Notes: a model not told the origin generated them from the letters alone. Shown: positions 7,846 to 16,856, counted from the first letter of the stretch. The stretch: 64,000 bases of DNA from Pseudomonadota bacterium (GCA_020161405.1 JAIUOD010000004.1:124001-188000); one strand, 5' to 3'. A program made the numbers and translations.

Positions 7846-8591
7846 TATTCGCGCCAATGTTCATTAATCCAAGGGGTTGGAAGAACATGCTTATAGATTT
7901 TCTTAATCAGGCTTTTAACTGGCCATACGCCAATTGCCGCCTCATCGGGGTCGGGTTTACCAGTGAAAGCAATTACGCGATTTTCAGGGCGAAGCTGTGC
8001 AACTTTAAAGAAATTCATTGGCCATTTTGGTAAAAGCGAATGTTTGAAACTTACGCACCATTCGGCAGGCCAAAAATACATTTCATCAATTTCGCGTGAG
8101 ATATAAATTTGTTCGATTACGTATTTTTTTACAATCTCATCTTGGCGGGTTTTTAATTCATCATAGATGTGGGTGTATTTGCCAACAGGAAACCTAAAAG
8201 CCGATGTATTACCGATATTCTGCCCCATTTGGGTCCAATTTTCGATAACGCAATATTTGCCAGGGTGAAAGTCAAAAAAGCAATCAATATTGCCCGTAAT
8301 AATCAAATCTAAATCAAGGAATAAAACATCCCCCGACAGGCCACCCAAATCCTTTTGCCAAAGCGCAAGTTTACGCCACGGTGTCCACGCAATATCTTCA
8401 CGCAATTCAATTTCTGGAAGTGGCAGACAATTCACCTCGGGGCGGATGCCTGTTGTGTCATCAGTAAAGCAAGTAAGGCGTGTTGGGCGATTTGTATTAC
8501 GCATAACCATGCCATAGATTTTATTGACATATTCAGAGGCATATCTTGTGCCCCATTTCATACAAATCACTTCTTGCATTGTCCGCCCCAA
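7845..8591 (-). CDS. Glycosyltransferase-like protein with DLDL motif
   Basis: A 248-residue protein opening with MQEVICMKWGTRY, followed by RLTCFTDD, a WRKLALW segment and VLFLDLDLIITGNID near residues 89-103. The FLDLD motif at the end of a beta strand is the DxD-type nucleotide-sugar/metal site of GT-A glycosyltransferases of the GT8-like kind. Further conserved-looking blocks are VIENWTQ, GNTSAFRF, WCVSFKH and VIAFTGKPDPDEA, the last seen in conserved alphaproteobacterial glycosyltransferases. No signal peptide. First gene of the three-gene glycosyltransferase run; its stop overlaps the next start by one base. Confidence 0.65.
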   Translation of the reverse strand: MGRTMQEVICMKWGTRYASEYVNKIYGMVMRNTNRPTRLTCFTDDTTGIRPEVNCLPLPEIELREDIAWTPWRKLALWQKDLGGLSGDVLFLDLDLIITGNIDCFFDFHPGKYCVIENWTQMGQNIGNTSAFRFPVGKYTHIYDELKTRQDEIVKKYVIEQIYISREIDEMYFWPAEWCVSFKHSLLPKWPMNFFKVAQLRPENRVIAFTGKPDPDEAAIGVWPVKSLIKKIYKHVLPTPWINEHWRE

Positions 8592-8611
8592 TATATATTT
8601 CTTTTATCAGC

Positions 8612-9007
8612 TTATTTTTTTATTTCGAGCTTATTTTCAGTTAAATTTTCTTCAGGTCTTGTGGCAACGAACCACGCACCAAATAACATTGCCGCCAATT
8701 GCACACAAAAAACCCAAATAATTTTATAAGTGAAATAACCCGATATTATTCCAACAATCAATAAACCACTTAACGCAATTTTTTTTGATTTACGGCGAAT
8801 TATTCCATGAACCACGAAATCTTCCACCATTTTGCCAAAAGTTTTATGGGCAAAGATTTTACGTGCCATTTCGGGGTCGGCTTTAAGATAGATTATTGCC
8901 GCCAAAATCCAAAAAGGTACAGTCGGTAATAATGGCAAAAATGCCCCAACCGAACCAAGCGCAAAAAATCCACCCGCAATGATTTTTAAAATATTTTTCA
9001 AATTCAT
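8612..9007 (-). CDS. YbaN-like DUF454 inner-membrane protein
   Basis: A small membrane protein of 131 residues. It shows the DUF454 pattern: glycine-rich first helix, then GAFLPLLPTVPFWILAA, a short polar segment with HKTFGKMVEDFVVHGII, and two further hydrophobic helices. Function of the family is unknown. An upstream ATG at 9070 would add 21 polar residues and leave only 12 bp to the divergent uvrC start; the ATG at 9007 starts MNLKNILK directly before the first helix and leaves 75 bp for promoters, so it is preferred. Confidence 0.75.
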   Translation of the reverse strand: MNLKNILKIIAGGFFALGSVGAFLPLLPTVPFWILAAIIYLKADPEMARKIFAHKTFGKMVEDFVVHGIIRRKSKKIALSGLLIVGIISGYFTYKIIWVFCVQLAAMLFGAWFVATRPEENLTENKLEIKK

Positions 9008-9082
9008 ATTATCTATGTAAAGAGTTTTGAAATTTTGACAAACCTGTTTTGCAAATTTTGAAACACGCATTATTTAATAAAT

Positions 9083-10993
9083 ATGGTCAAAGCCAATAAG
9101 CCCAAAACAGATGATTTAAGTGCATTGCCAAAAGCGGCAACGCCCGAAGTGCGCCTTGATTTAAAAACTGGCATAGAAATTATCCAAGAATATCACAAGG
9201 ATTTACCAAATAAGCCCGGCGTTTATCGCATGATTGGCGAAAGCGGGCAGATATTATATGTCGGCAAGGCCAAATCACTTAAAAAGCGCGTTGCCACCTA
9301 TGCGCGCGGCGCCGCCCATACAAACCAACTTACCCGCATTTTGGGGCAAGTTAAATCAATGGAATTTACAATAACGCACACGGAGGCAGAGGCATTATTA
9401 TTAGAAGCCAATCTAATCCGTCGCCTCAAGCCGCGTTATAATGTTTTAATGCGCGATGATAAATCATTCCCCTTTATCGCCATTGGCCTTAACCACCCAT
9501 CACCCTATCTTGCCAAGCATCGCGGGCCGCGTTCTAAGGGCATTGATTATTTTGGCCCTTTTGCAAGCGGTATGGCGGTAAATCATAGCCTTACGATTTT
9601 GCAAAAAGCCTTTATGCTTCGAACATGTTCTGATGCCGAGTTTGAAAATCGTTCACGCCCCTGTATGCTTTATCAAATCAAAAGATGCGCGGGGCCGTGT
9701 GTTGATGCGATAAATCCCCATGATTATCGGGAATTAGTTGACGGGGCGCGTCTATTTTTGCGCGGAAAAACCAATGCCCTACAAGATGATTTAGCTCAAC
9801 AAATGAGTGAGGCGGCAAAAGTTTTAGATTATGAAAAAGCTGCCATTTTGCGTGACCGCATCAAGGCACTTGCATCAATTCGCAATTCCCAAAGCCTTAA
9901 TCCACAAAGTTTCACCGATGCCGATGTTTTCGCAATGCATCAAGAGGGGGGCGAAACTTGTATTGAAGTGTTTTTCTTTAGGGCGGCGCAAAATTGGGGA
10001 AATCGGGCTTATTTCCCACGCTCAGAAAAAGGCACTTCTGAAAATGATATTTTGGAAAGTTTCATAGGTCAATTTTATCAAAGCCACCCACCGCCCGACT
10101 TGATTTTACTTTCACATGAACTTGAAAATACCCAAGTATTGGAAGATGCCCTAACCATGCTTAATGGCGGCGGTGCACGTGTAAATCTTATCAATCCAAA
10201 GCGTGGCGATAAAAAAGATATTGTCGATTTTGCCATGAATAATGCCAAACAGACATTGGGAAGACGCCTTTCAACCAGCGCAACAATTGGCAAAATTCTT
10301 GATCAAGTGGGTGAAAGATTTGGTCTTGAAAAACGCCCTGAACGTATTGAAGTTTATGATAATTCCCACATCCAAGGAACCAATGCAGTAGGCGCAATGA
10401 TTGTTGCAGGGCCAGATGGTTTTATGAAAAACCAATATCGCAAATGGTCAATAAAAGACGCAGGCGGCGGTGATGATTTTGCCATGATGCGCGAAGTTTT
10501 AACCCGTCGCTTCACGCGTCTAAACGAAGAAAGCGATGAAAGCCTGCATCCTGATTTAATGATTATTGATGGCGGGCAACAACAATTGGCGGTGGTTTTG
10601 GATGCTGCCAAAGAAATGGGCATTGATGATATAAAAATCATCGCAATGTCAAAAGGTGTTGATAGGAATGCAGGGCGCGAAGAATTTCACGAATTTGGCA
10701 AAGCCCCTTATCGCCTTGAGCAAAAGGACCCAGTTTTATATTATTTACAAAGACTTAGGGATGAATCGCATAGATTTGTAATTGGCGCGCATCGTCAAAA
10801 ACGCGGCAAAGAATTGGTGAAAAATCCATTAGATTCTATTGAAGGTATTGGGCCATTGCGTAAAAAATCATTGATGGCGCGCTTTGGTTCTGCCAAAGGT
10901 GTTGCAAGCGCAAGCGTAAAAGAATTATCGGAAACCCCGCATATTTCCCAAGACCTTGCAATAAGAATACATGCCCATTTTCAAAGCGAATAG
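9083..10993 (+). CDS. uvrC: Excinuclease ABC subunit C
   Basis: Nuclease subunit of the UvrABC nucleotide-excision repair complex, making the two cuts around a lesion. The 636 residues contain the N-terminal GIY-YIG domain (KPGVYRMIGESGQILYVGKA, about 43-62), the UVR motif region (LDYEKAAILRDRIKALA), the UvrC RNase-H-like endonuclease core with YDNSHIQGTNAVGAM and LMIIDGGQQQL, and a C-terminal helix-hairpin-helix (LDSIEGIGPLRKKSLMARFG). Length is normal. A run of polar residues precedes the GIY-YIG domain, as in many alphaproteobacteria. Five bases separate it from pgsA, so both are probably one operon. Confidence 0.97.
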   Translation: MVKANKPKTDDLSALPKAATPEVRLDLKTGIEIIQEYHKDLPNKPGVYRMIGESGQILYVGKAKSLKKRVATYARGAAHTNQLTRILGQVKSMEFTITHTEAEALLLEANLIRRLKPRYNVLMRDDKSFPFIAIGLNHPSPYLAKHRGPRSKGIDYFGPFASGMAVNHSLTILQKAFMLRTCSDAEFENRSRPCMLYQIKRCAGPCVDAINPHDYRELVDGARLFLRGKTNALQDDLAQQMSEAAKVLDYEKAAILRDRIKALASIRNSQSLNPQSFTDADVFAMHQEGGETCIEVFFFRAAQNWGNRAYFPRSEKGTSENDILESFIGQFYQSHPPPDLILLSHELENTQVLEDALTMLNGGGARVNLINPKRGDKKDIVDFAMNNAKQTLGRRLSTSATIGKILDQVGERFGLEKRPERIEVYDNSHIQGTNAVGAMIVAGPDGFMKNQYRKWSIKDAGGGDDFAMMREVLTRRFTRLNEESDESLHPDLMIIDGGQQQLAVVLDAAKEMGIDDIKIIAMSKGVDRNAGREEFHEFGKAPYRLEQKDPVLYYLQRLRDESHRFVIGAHRQKRGKELVKNPLDSIEGIGPLRKKSLMARFGSAKGVASASVKELSETPHISQDLAIRIHAHFQSE

Positions 10994-10998
10994 ACATA

Positions 10999-11592
10999 AT
11001 GAAAAGCCTACCAAATATCATAACTTATCTTAGAATTTTTTGTTCACCTGCATTGGCTTTGGCATTAGTTTTAGGGGCTTTTAACAATAAGGAATTTGCC
11101 GCCTTCCCTATGTATGCGTTTTGGCTTTTTGTGATTGCGGCCTCAACCGATTGGCTTGACGGCTTTTTGGCGCGCGCATTAGATGCAAAATCAGAAGAAG
11201 GCGCACGCCTTGATTTACTTGCCGATAAATTATTGGTTGGCCTTACAATCCCTGCGATAATTTTGGCCGAAATAGTGCGTAATCCTTCAAATTTTGTAAT
11301 TTATATCGTGGCGGGTCTGTTTTTGACCTATGCAACATCGGGGCGTGATTTATTGGTTACGAAATGGCGCGAAAAAGCAAAGGCAATCGGCTTTGAAATG
11401 CCCGCAACTTTTATTGCGAAAACCAAAACTGCGGTGATTTTAGTTGGTATTTCAATTTTCTTGGCGGCAAAACCTTATAATCTTGCACCTGCCTATTATG
11501 TCGGCGCAATTGTAACTTTTATTGGTGCAATAATGTCAATCTATACTGGCTACCAATATTATTTGGCGTTTAAAAAGAAAACAAAAATATAA
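10999..11592 (+). CDS. pgsA: CDP-diacylglycerol-glycerol-3-phosphate 3-phosphatidyltransferase
   Basis: Inner-membrane enzyme that makes phosphatidylglycerophosphate, the committed step to phosphatidylglycerol and cardiolipin. The 197 residues contain the full CDP-alcohol phosphotransferase signature D-x2-DG-x2-AR-x8-G-x3-D-x3-D, seen as DWLDGFLAR followed by GARLDLLADKL (about residues 55-81). Several hydrophobic helices and the start MKSLPNIITYLRI are typical of PgsA. Directly downstream of uvrC, as in many proteobacteria. In related alphaproteobacteria molybdopterin genes often follow; here a chemoreceptor gene follows instead. Confidence 0.95.
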   Translation: MKSLPNIITYLRIFCSPALALALVLGAFNNKEFAAFPMYAFWLFVIAASTDWLDGFLARALDAKSEEGARLDLLADKLLVGLTIPAIILAEIVRNPSNFVIYIVAGLFLTYATSGRDLLVTKWREKAKAIGFEMPATFIAKTKTAVILVGISIFLAAKPYNLAPAYYVGAIVTFIGAIMSIYTGYQYYLAFKKKTKI

Positions 11593-11696
11593 TTTATAAT
11601 AATAACAAAATTTTAAAAAAAACCTTAAAATAAAATGAAAATTAACCATTTTATCAGATAGTGCGCACATTAAGACAAAGAATTGTGAGTGCTTCA

Positions 11697-13052
11697 ATGA
11701 GCAATGATAATACAGAACAACGCCTAGACTTTATGGGAATAGATGCAGAGACTAAGGAAACTTTGCGTGAAATGTTTCCCATGCTTGAGGTTGCACTTCC
11801 GCAAGTTCTTACTGGTTTTTACCAAATAGTTAAAAAATGGCCAAACACAAATAATTTTTTCCAAAATGATGGTCATATGGATATGGCAAAAAATGCGCAA
11901 ATAAAGCATTGGATGTCGATTATTGAAGGCTCATTTTCACAGAATTATGTTTCAAGTGTTCGAAAAATTGGTGAAACGCACGCGCGCATTGGCCTTGAAC
12001 CACGCTGGTACATTGGTGGTTATGCCTATATTATTTCTGAGGTCGAGAAACTTATAATTGCGCAAACAGAAGTTAAAGGCTTTATGGCTAATAATGCTGA
12101 AACTGTCGCTAAGGTTCAAAAACAAGTAGCGGCCTTTACCAAAGCTGCAATGCTAGATATGGATTTTGCAATTTCAATTTATCTTGAAGTGTCAGAAGCG
12201 AAACGCTGCGAGGTCGTACATAATATTGCAAATGCGTTTGATGCAAGTGTTGCAAAAATTGTTGAAAGCGTTGCATCTGCATCTACCGAATTATCTGTTA
12301 CTGCACGGTCTATGTCTTCAATTGCCGAAGCTACATCAAATCGCGCCACTACTGTTGCAGCCGCAGCAGAAGAAGCAACATCAAATGTATCTGTTGTTTC
12401 AGCTTCAACAGAAGAAATGTCTTCATCGGTTAAAGAAATTGCCCAACAAGTTTCAACATCAACACGTGTCGCAGGGCAAGCGGTAATTTTGGCAAATGAA
12501 TCAGCTGCAACAGTTCATAATTTATCGCAAGCGGCAGATAAAATTGGTGAAGTCGTTTCAATGATTAGTGATATAGCAGGCCAAACTAATTTGCTTGCTT
12601 TAAACGCAACTATCGAAAGTGCGCGCGCCGGTGAAGCAGGTAAAGGTTTTGCAGTTGTTGCTTCAGAAGTTAAATCACTTGCCGGACAGACTGCAAAAGC
12701 AACTGAGGATATTTCGCGCCAAATTAATGAAATGCAAAATGCAACACGTTCAGCCGTAGAAGCCATATCTTCAATTCAAAGAACAATTGACGAAATCAAT
12801 TCTGTATCAATGGCAATTAATGCCGCAGTAGAAGAACAGTCAGCCGCAACATCAGAAATTACACGCAACACGCAAGAGGCGTCAATTGGAACGCAGGATG
12901 TTTCGCGCAATATCACACATGTCCAACAAGGTGCAAATGAAACAGGTGACGCTGCCAGTGAAGTAGTCACCGCAGCAGAAGAATTAAGCCGACAAGCAGA
13001 AGTCTTACGCGCAGAAGTTCAAGTCTTCCTTAACAATATTAAAGCCGCATAA
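11697..13052 (+). CDS. Globin-coupled methyl-accepting chemotaxis protein (HemAT-like aerotaxis sensor)
   Basis: A soluble receptor of 451 residues. The N-terminal about 170 residues form a protoglobin sensor domain: KHWMSIIEGSF carries the probable proximal haem histidine, and THARIGLEPRWYIGGY is the characteristic helix of globin-coupled sensors. The C-terminal half is an MCP signalling domain with the hairpin tip [20 protein letters not shown] and [16 protein letters not shown]. There is no membrane segment or HAMP domain, so it is probably cytoplasmic and senses oxygen or another haem ligand, passing the signal to CheA/CheW. A GTG at 11661 would add 12 residues; the ATG at 11697 is favoured because GTGAG lies 7 bp upstream. 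Its stop abuts convergent folB. Confidence 0.88.
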   Translation: MSNDNTEQRLDFMGIDAETKETLREMFPMLEVALPQVLTGFYQIVKKWPNTNNFFQNDGHMDMAKNAQIKHWMSIIEGSFSQNYVSSVRKIGETHARIGLEPRWYIGGYAYIISEVEKLIIAQTEVKGFMANNAETVAKVQKQVAAFTKAAMLDMDFAISIYLEVSEAKRCEVVHNIANAFDASVAKIVESVASASTELSVTARSMSSIAEATSNRATTVAAAAEEATSNVSVVSASTEEMSSSVKEIAQQVSTSTRVAGQAVILANESAATVHNLSQAADKIGEVVSMISDIAGQTNLLALNATIESARAGEAGKGFAVVASEVKSLAGQTAKATEDISRQINEMQNATRSAVEAISSIQRTIDEINSVSMAINAAVEEQSAATSEITRNTQEASIGTQDVSRNITHVQQGANETGDAASEVVTAAEELSRQAEVLRAEVQVFLNNIKAA

Positions 13053-13529
13053 TTAAGAGCGCGCGCATTCGATGCTTACAAAGGCTGCTTGCGCGCTTTT
13101 TATTGCCTGTGGCTTTTGCGCATTGATTGTTACATGCGAAATTCTTGTATCATTTAGGATAATATTGCCAAGCTTTGCAACATAAGTTTCAATTAAATTG
13201 AAATGCGCGCTATCGGCCAAGTTTTGGGCAGATTTCCATAATGTATCATAATCAATTGTAGTTGATAAATCATCATTTTCGATTTTATGATTTTGGTCAA
13301 TTGTAATTATAATATCAAGAAACAAGGGCTGCGTAACGTTTTTTTCGTGATTATAAACACCAATTTTAGCCTGTATTTCAAGTTGTTTTATACCAATTTT
13401 CATATTTGAAATTGTGTTTTCTTTTTCTTTAGGAATATTATCACCTTCAACGCTTTTTTTAGCGCGGCGAACATACATTCCAGGGCGCATAATTACGCCA
13501 AGTTCCGTAATCGAATTTGAAGGTTTCAT
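13053..13529 (-). CDS. folB: Dihydroneopterin aldolase
   Basis: Folate pathway enzyme converting 7,8-dihydroneopterin to 6-hydroxymethyl-dihydropterin and glycolaldehyde. The core begins near residue 43 (MKIGIKQLEIQAKIGVY); the catalytic glutamate is in GVYNHEKN and the lysine in NAQKPQAI. Residues 1-42 are a non-homologous polar extension. The long start at 13529 is kept because it overlaps the SDR stop as ATGA, a translational-coupling arrangement; M43 is the alternative start and would give about 116 residues, the usual family length. The SDR partner upstream supports a pterin/folate role. No gap to the convergent chemoreceptor gene. Confidence 0.85.
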   Translation of the reverse strand: MKPSNSITELGVIMRPGMYVRRAKKSVEGDNIPKEKENTISNMKIGIKQLEIQAKIGVYNHEKNVTQPLFLDIIITIDQNHKIENDDLSTTIDYDTLWKSAQNLADSAHFNLIETYVAKLGNIILNDTRISHVTINAQKPQAIKSAQAAFVSIECARS

Positions 13530-14299
13530 TCAATTATTCCCACAATGTCAGGGGTTTGCCATGTTAAGTTTTGCCCACAATCAACGGCAATTACTTGCCC
13601 CGTGACTGATTTTGCATTTAGCAAATATAATACGCCCTGTGCAATATCTTCTGGTGCGCTTTGTGATTGTAATAGTGTTGCTTTATATTGCTTTTCAAAG
13701 TCTTCATCTGATTGACGCACGTTTTTCATACTTGGGCCCGGCGCAATTGCGTTGACACGTATATTTGGCGCGAAACTTTGCGCCATTGTTTTTGTGGCAT
13801 TAAAGAGCGCCATTTTTGAAATATTATAAGTAAAAAAATATGGATTGGGCTTTAAAACACGTTGATCAAGAATATTTATAATGCTTCCATAATTATTACC
13901 GATAAGCCTTGCAAAATCGCGGGCCAATTTTAATGGTATTAAGCAATTTAAATTCATATGTTTTTGAAATAAATCATCACTAAAATCAGACGCGCTATCA
14001 TTTTCAAATACAGATGCATTATTAATAAGGCCGTATAATTTATTATCGGCAATATTATTTGCCTGTTCAATAAAGCCATTGCAAAAATCCGCGTTTTCTA
14101 AATCACCAATTAGAATTTTTGCGACGCCGCCAAAATCAATGATTTCTTTTTGCAATGAAAGGGCATCTTCATAAGAATTATTAGCATGAATTATCACTTC
14201 AAACCCTGCCCGTGCAATTTCAATCGCAATCACACGCCCAAGGCGCTTTGCACTTCCAGTAATTACTATAGATTTATCAATTTCGTCGTTTTTTTTCAT
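13526..14299 (-). CDS. SDR-family oxidoreductase, FolM/pteridine-reductase-like
   Basis: A 257-residue short-chain dehydrogenase/reductase. The NAD(P)-binding motif is VITGSAKRLGRVIA, with an arginine-containing GSAKRLGR loop typical of NADPH-using pteridine reductases; the INNASVF strand and the catalytic Y-x3-K (YNISKMAL) are present, followed by RVNAIAPGPS and the C-terminal TGQVIAVDCGQNL. The block ILDQRVLKPNP...FF-x-YNISK is typical of the alphaproteobacterial SDR always found beside folB. It probably reduces a dihydropterin, such as dihydromonapterin, but the substrate is inferred from family and context. First gene of a two-gene operon with folB. Confidence 0.85.
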   Translation of the reverse strand: MKKNDEIDKSIVITGSAKRLGRVIAIEIARAGFEVIIHANNSYEDALSLQKEIIDFGGVAKILIGDLENADFCNGFIEQANNIADNKLYGLINNASVFENDSASDFSDDLFQKHMNLNCLIPLKLARDFARLIGNNYGSIINILDQRVLKPNPYFFTYNISKMALFNATKTMAQSFAPNIRVNAIAPGPSMKNVRQSDEDFEKQYKATLLQSQSAPEDIAQGVLYLLNAKSVTGQVIAVDCGQNLTWQTPDIVGIIE

Positions 14300-14619
14300 A
14301 AAAATAGGTTAGTATATTTTTCAAAATAATTCATATAGTTTGCGCATATTATGATTTTTATATTTGAATTGCTCACTTTAAATGGGATTTAAAGGCAATA
14401 TAGATTTTTTTCCATGTGGTTTAAACCTTCTAAATACAAATAGTTAGAAGCATGTAATTTACCATCGTTTTTATTAAGTAACACCAAAATAATGGCTTTA
14501 AAAATATATAATACTAAGTGTTATTTGTAGTTTGACTTATTTTTTATTTGAGCGCTGCGCTTTATTAGTAGAAAATCAACCATTTCACCCTATAGTTGCA
14601 TAAAAGTGAGGGTGATGTT
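14300..14619. other. 320-bp divergent intergenic region with a 20-bp direct repeat
   Basis: Very A+T-rich region between the divergent SDR and hybrid-kinase genes, presumably holding both promoters; no convincing -35/-10 pair could be fixed by eye. The 20-base sequence at 14565-14584 recurs with one mismatch at 14641-14660, inside the kinase coding region. No RNA gene or small ORF with a good ribosome-binding site was seen. Confidence 0.5.
14608..14615 (+). promoter_or_regulatory. Ribosome-binding site deciding a GTG start
   Basis: GAGGGTGA ends four bases before the GTG at 14620. This supports GTG 14620 over the in-frame TTG at 14596 as the kinase start. Confidence 0.65.
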
Positions 14620-16083
14620 GTGGCTGATTGCTTCAAATCTTTAGTAGAAAATCTACCATTCCCAATTATAGTGCATATGCAAGATAGGGCATTATTTGCT
14701 AACCATGCCTGCGCAAAACTTTTTGGATATTCCAAAGCCGAAGACATATTATCACTTAAAAGTATTGCCTATACCTTAGGGAAAGATGGTGACAAAGACT
14801 GCGCGAATTATTATCGTAATGACGGCAGCATTGTAGAGTGCGAACAAATACATTTCCCAATAATTTGGAATTCTTTTTCTGCGCAATGTTTAATTTTAAG
14901 CGAAGCAAAAAAAGATGATTTACTAACCCATAAAATAATCAAACAATCATATGAAGATGCATCTAATTCGCGCTCACGCTTTTTAGCGGCTGTATCACAT
15001 GAAATGCGAACCCCATTGAATGCATTGATTAATCTTTCACATCTTTTGCGTTCTACCGACCTTGATCAATACCAAGATGAAATGGTTATTGTGGCACAAG
15101 ATTCAGCCCAAGAATTGCTTGATAGAATTCAGGACGTTCTTGAATATTCCCAATTAGAAAGCGGCAATATTGAACAGCCACTTGAACCTTGTGTAATAGC
15201 AAATATCGTAGAGCCAGTAATAGAATTATTGAGATTTGAGGCAATAAAGAAATCAATCGAATTAAATGTGAATATAGAACCCGCATTAAATCAAAGCTTT
15301 ATGGCGTCTGCATCTGCATTAAGACGAATAATCCGCCACCTAGGTGAGAATGCGATTAATTATACTGTTTTCGGCAATATCGATATTAATATTTCAACTG
15401 GTGAAGATAATCGTGGTATCATATTGAAAATAAGCGATACCGGAATTGGTATGAGCGATGAAAAGATTGCAAAAATCTTTCAACCATTCGTCTTTGATAT
15501 TGACCCTGTAAATAGAAGCATTGGCGGCCTTAGCCTTGGCCTTGCATTAACGCGCGCAATTGTTCGCAATCTTGGTGGTGAATTATCAATCACTCACAAT
15601 GAGCCAAGCGGTGTTATTGCCTATGTTTATTTGCCATTCGAATTAGAAGCAATAGAAACAAATGACCAAAATCTTGAGGTCGATGAAACAAAATTAAATA
15701 TTTTGGTCGCCGAAGATAATAAAACCAATCAAAAAGTAGTTAGCCTAATTCTTGATCAATTGGGGCATAGCGTTACAATTGCTGATGATGGCGCTAAATG
15801 CGTTGAGGCACTTCAAACACAAGATTTTGATCTAATATTAATGGATTTACATATGCCATTCATGGATGGCTATGAAGCATCACGGCAGATTAGAAAAAGT
15901 GGAAATGATATTCCAATTTTTGCCTTAACCGCTGACGCACGTGTCGAAGCAAGGAAAGCAGCAATAGAATCAGGTATGGATGGCTTTTTAACAAAACCGC
16001 TTATGGTCGGTGAGCTTCATGCAGCAATAAGCGAGGTTGCGCATTTTAAAATGCAAAACAACCAAACCCAAAAAAGCGCTTAG
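14620..16083 (+). CDS. Soluble hybrid histidine kinase / response regulator with PAS-like domain
   Basis: About 487 residues without a membrane segment. Domains in order: a PAS-like sensor (about 5-110, with FANHACAKLFGYS), HisKA with the phospho-accepting histidine in FLAAVSHEMRTPLNALINLS (about 120-140), HATPase_c with N box HLGENAINYT, G1 ISDTGIGMS and a G2-like GGLSLGLALT, then a receiver domain (about 360-480) with the phosphorylated aspartate in LILMDLHMPFMDGYEA and lysine in GFLTKPL. The ATP-lid reads GGLSLGLALT instead of the usual GTGLGL, so the lid is a little divergent. GTG start with a good ribosome-binding site. The partner phosphotransfer protein is not in the window. Confidence 0.88.
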   Translation: MADCFKSLVENLPFPIIVHMQDRALFANHACAKLFGYSKAEDILSLKSIAYTLGKDGDKDCANYYRNDGSIVECEQIHFPIIWNSFSAQCLILSEAKKDDLLTHKIIKQSYEDASNSRSRFLAAVSHEMRTPLNALINLSHLLRSTDLDQYQDEMVIVAQDSAQELLDRIQDVLEYSQLESGNIEQPLEPCVIANIVEPVIELLRFEAIKKSIELNVNIEPALNQSFMASASALRRIIRHLGENAINYTVFGNIDINISTGEDNRGIILKISDTGIGMSDEKIAKIFQPFVFDIDPVNRSIGGLSLGLALTRAIVRNLGGELSITHNEPSGVIAYVYLPFELEAIETNDQNLEVDETKLNILVAEDNKTNQKVVSLILDQLGHSVTIADDGAKCVEALQTQDFDLILMDLHMPFMDGYEASRQIRKSGNDIPIFALTADARVEARKAAIESGMDGFLTKPLMVGELHAAISEVAHFKMQNNQTQKSA

Positions 16084-16089
16084 TTAAGT

Positions 16090-16170
16090 CTAGTCTAAAC
16101 GACCATATTCAGCAGCATTAAGCGCAGCAAAAAGAACAAAAACAACCAAAATCGCATAAACTGCAGACAT
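16090..16170 (-). CDS. 26-residue single-pass membrane peptide
   Basis: A short ORF encoding MSAVYAILVVFVLFAALNAA followed by EYGRLD. Residues 3-20 form one uninterrupted hydrophobic helix, with the acidic/basic EYGRLD tail. A GGGG element lies seven bases before the ATG. The pattern of one helix ending in N-x-x-E-Y/F-G-R-x-D is like short conserved hypothetical peptides I recall from other alphaproteobacteria, but that is from memory and should be checked. The rest of the gap, 16171-16400, is A+T-rich and shows no other gene. Function unknown. Confidence 0.6.
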   Translation of the reverse strand: MSAVYAILVVFVLFAALNAAEYGRLD

Positions 16171-16400
16171 TATAATTCCCCATATAAATTTTAGTTTGTA
16201 TAAAATACTATAAACCTGATTTCTCTCTAGGCTTTTTTGTGTAATTTTCAAATGCTTTAATGGTCTAAATTAAACTAAAATTACAGTTGCTAAACCCATA
16301 TTACACACACTTATGCCATATTTTATAATTATGAAGTATTTTTAACTACAAGCTTAAGACAGCAATTGCTAATTCGCGCTTGTAATAAAAGTCAAAACTA

Positions 16401-16856
16401 ATGATAAAAACTATAAGAAATTTTATATTCCAAACATATTTTCGAATATCGCGACCAATGACTTTGGGTGTTCGCGTGATAATTACTAAAAACAATCAAT
16501 TTTGCCTTATTAAACATACATATATTGATGGCTGGCACCTTCCGGGTGGCGGAATTGAAAAAAATGAATCATCATATCAAGCAGCGATAAAAGAAATACG
16601 TGAAGAAGCAGGAATAATTGCCCAAATAGAAGATTTAAAACTAATTTCAATTCATACTAATTTTATAAACTTCAAAGGCGATCATGTGATTTTATTTGAA
16701 GTCAGCAAATTTGAAGAGACGAATAAATTCAACCAAAATGAGATAAAAGAAATGGGTTTTTTCACAATTGATAATTTACCAAAGGGTACAACAAGGGCAA
16801 CAATCGAAAGGCTGCATGAATATACAAAAATAAAAACTCAATCACATTCCTGGTAA
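16401..16856 (+). CDS. Nudix hydrolase
   Basis: A 151-residue protein with the Nudix box G-x5-E-x7-(R/K)EUxEExGU, seen as GGGIEKNESSYQAAIKEIRE followed by EAGI (about residues 49-72), with Lys replacing the first Arg. WHLPGGG before the box and a beta-rich C-terminal part fit the ADP-ribose / nucleoside-diphosphate-X type fold, but the substrate cannot be predicted. It lies alone in A+T-rich DNA, with adenine-rich codons more extreme than its neighbours, so horizontal acquisition is possible but not shown. Confidence 0.85.
   Translation: MIKTIRNFIFQTYFRISRPMTLGVRVIITKNNQFCLIKHTYIDGWHLPGGGIEKNESSYQAAIKEIREEAGIIAQIEDLKLISIHTNFINFKGDHVILFEVSKFEETNKFNQNEIKEMGFFTIDNLPKGTTRATIERLHEYTKIKTQSHSW

Noticed and set aside
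11593..11696. CtrA-type TTAA-N7-TTAA site upstream of the globin receptor
   Set aside because: TTAA pairs are there but spaced 8 or 13 bases, and such pairs are common in DNA this A+T-rich.
12166..12486. 106-residue Leu/Gln-rich ORF in the chemoreceptor coil
   Set aside because: Repetitive composition comes from the shifted frame of the MCP coiled coil.
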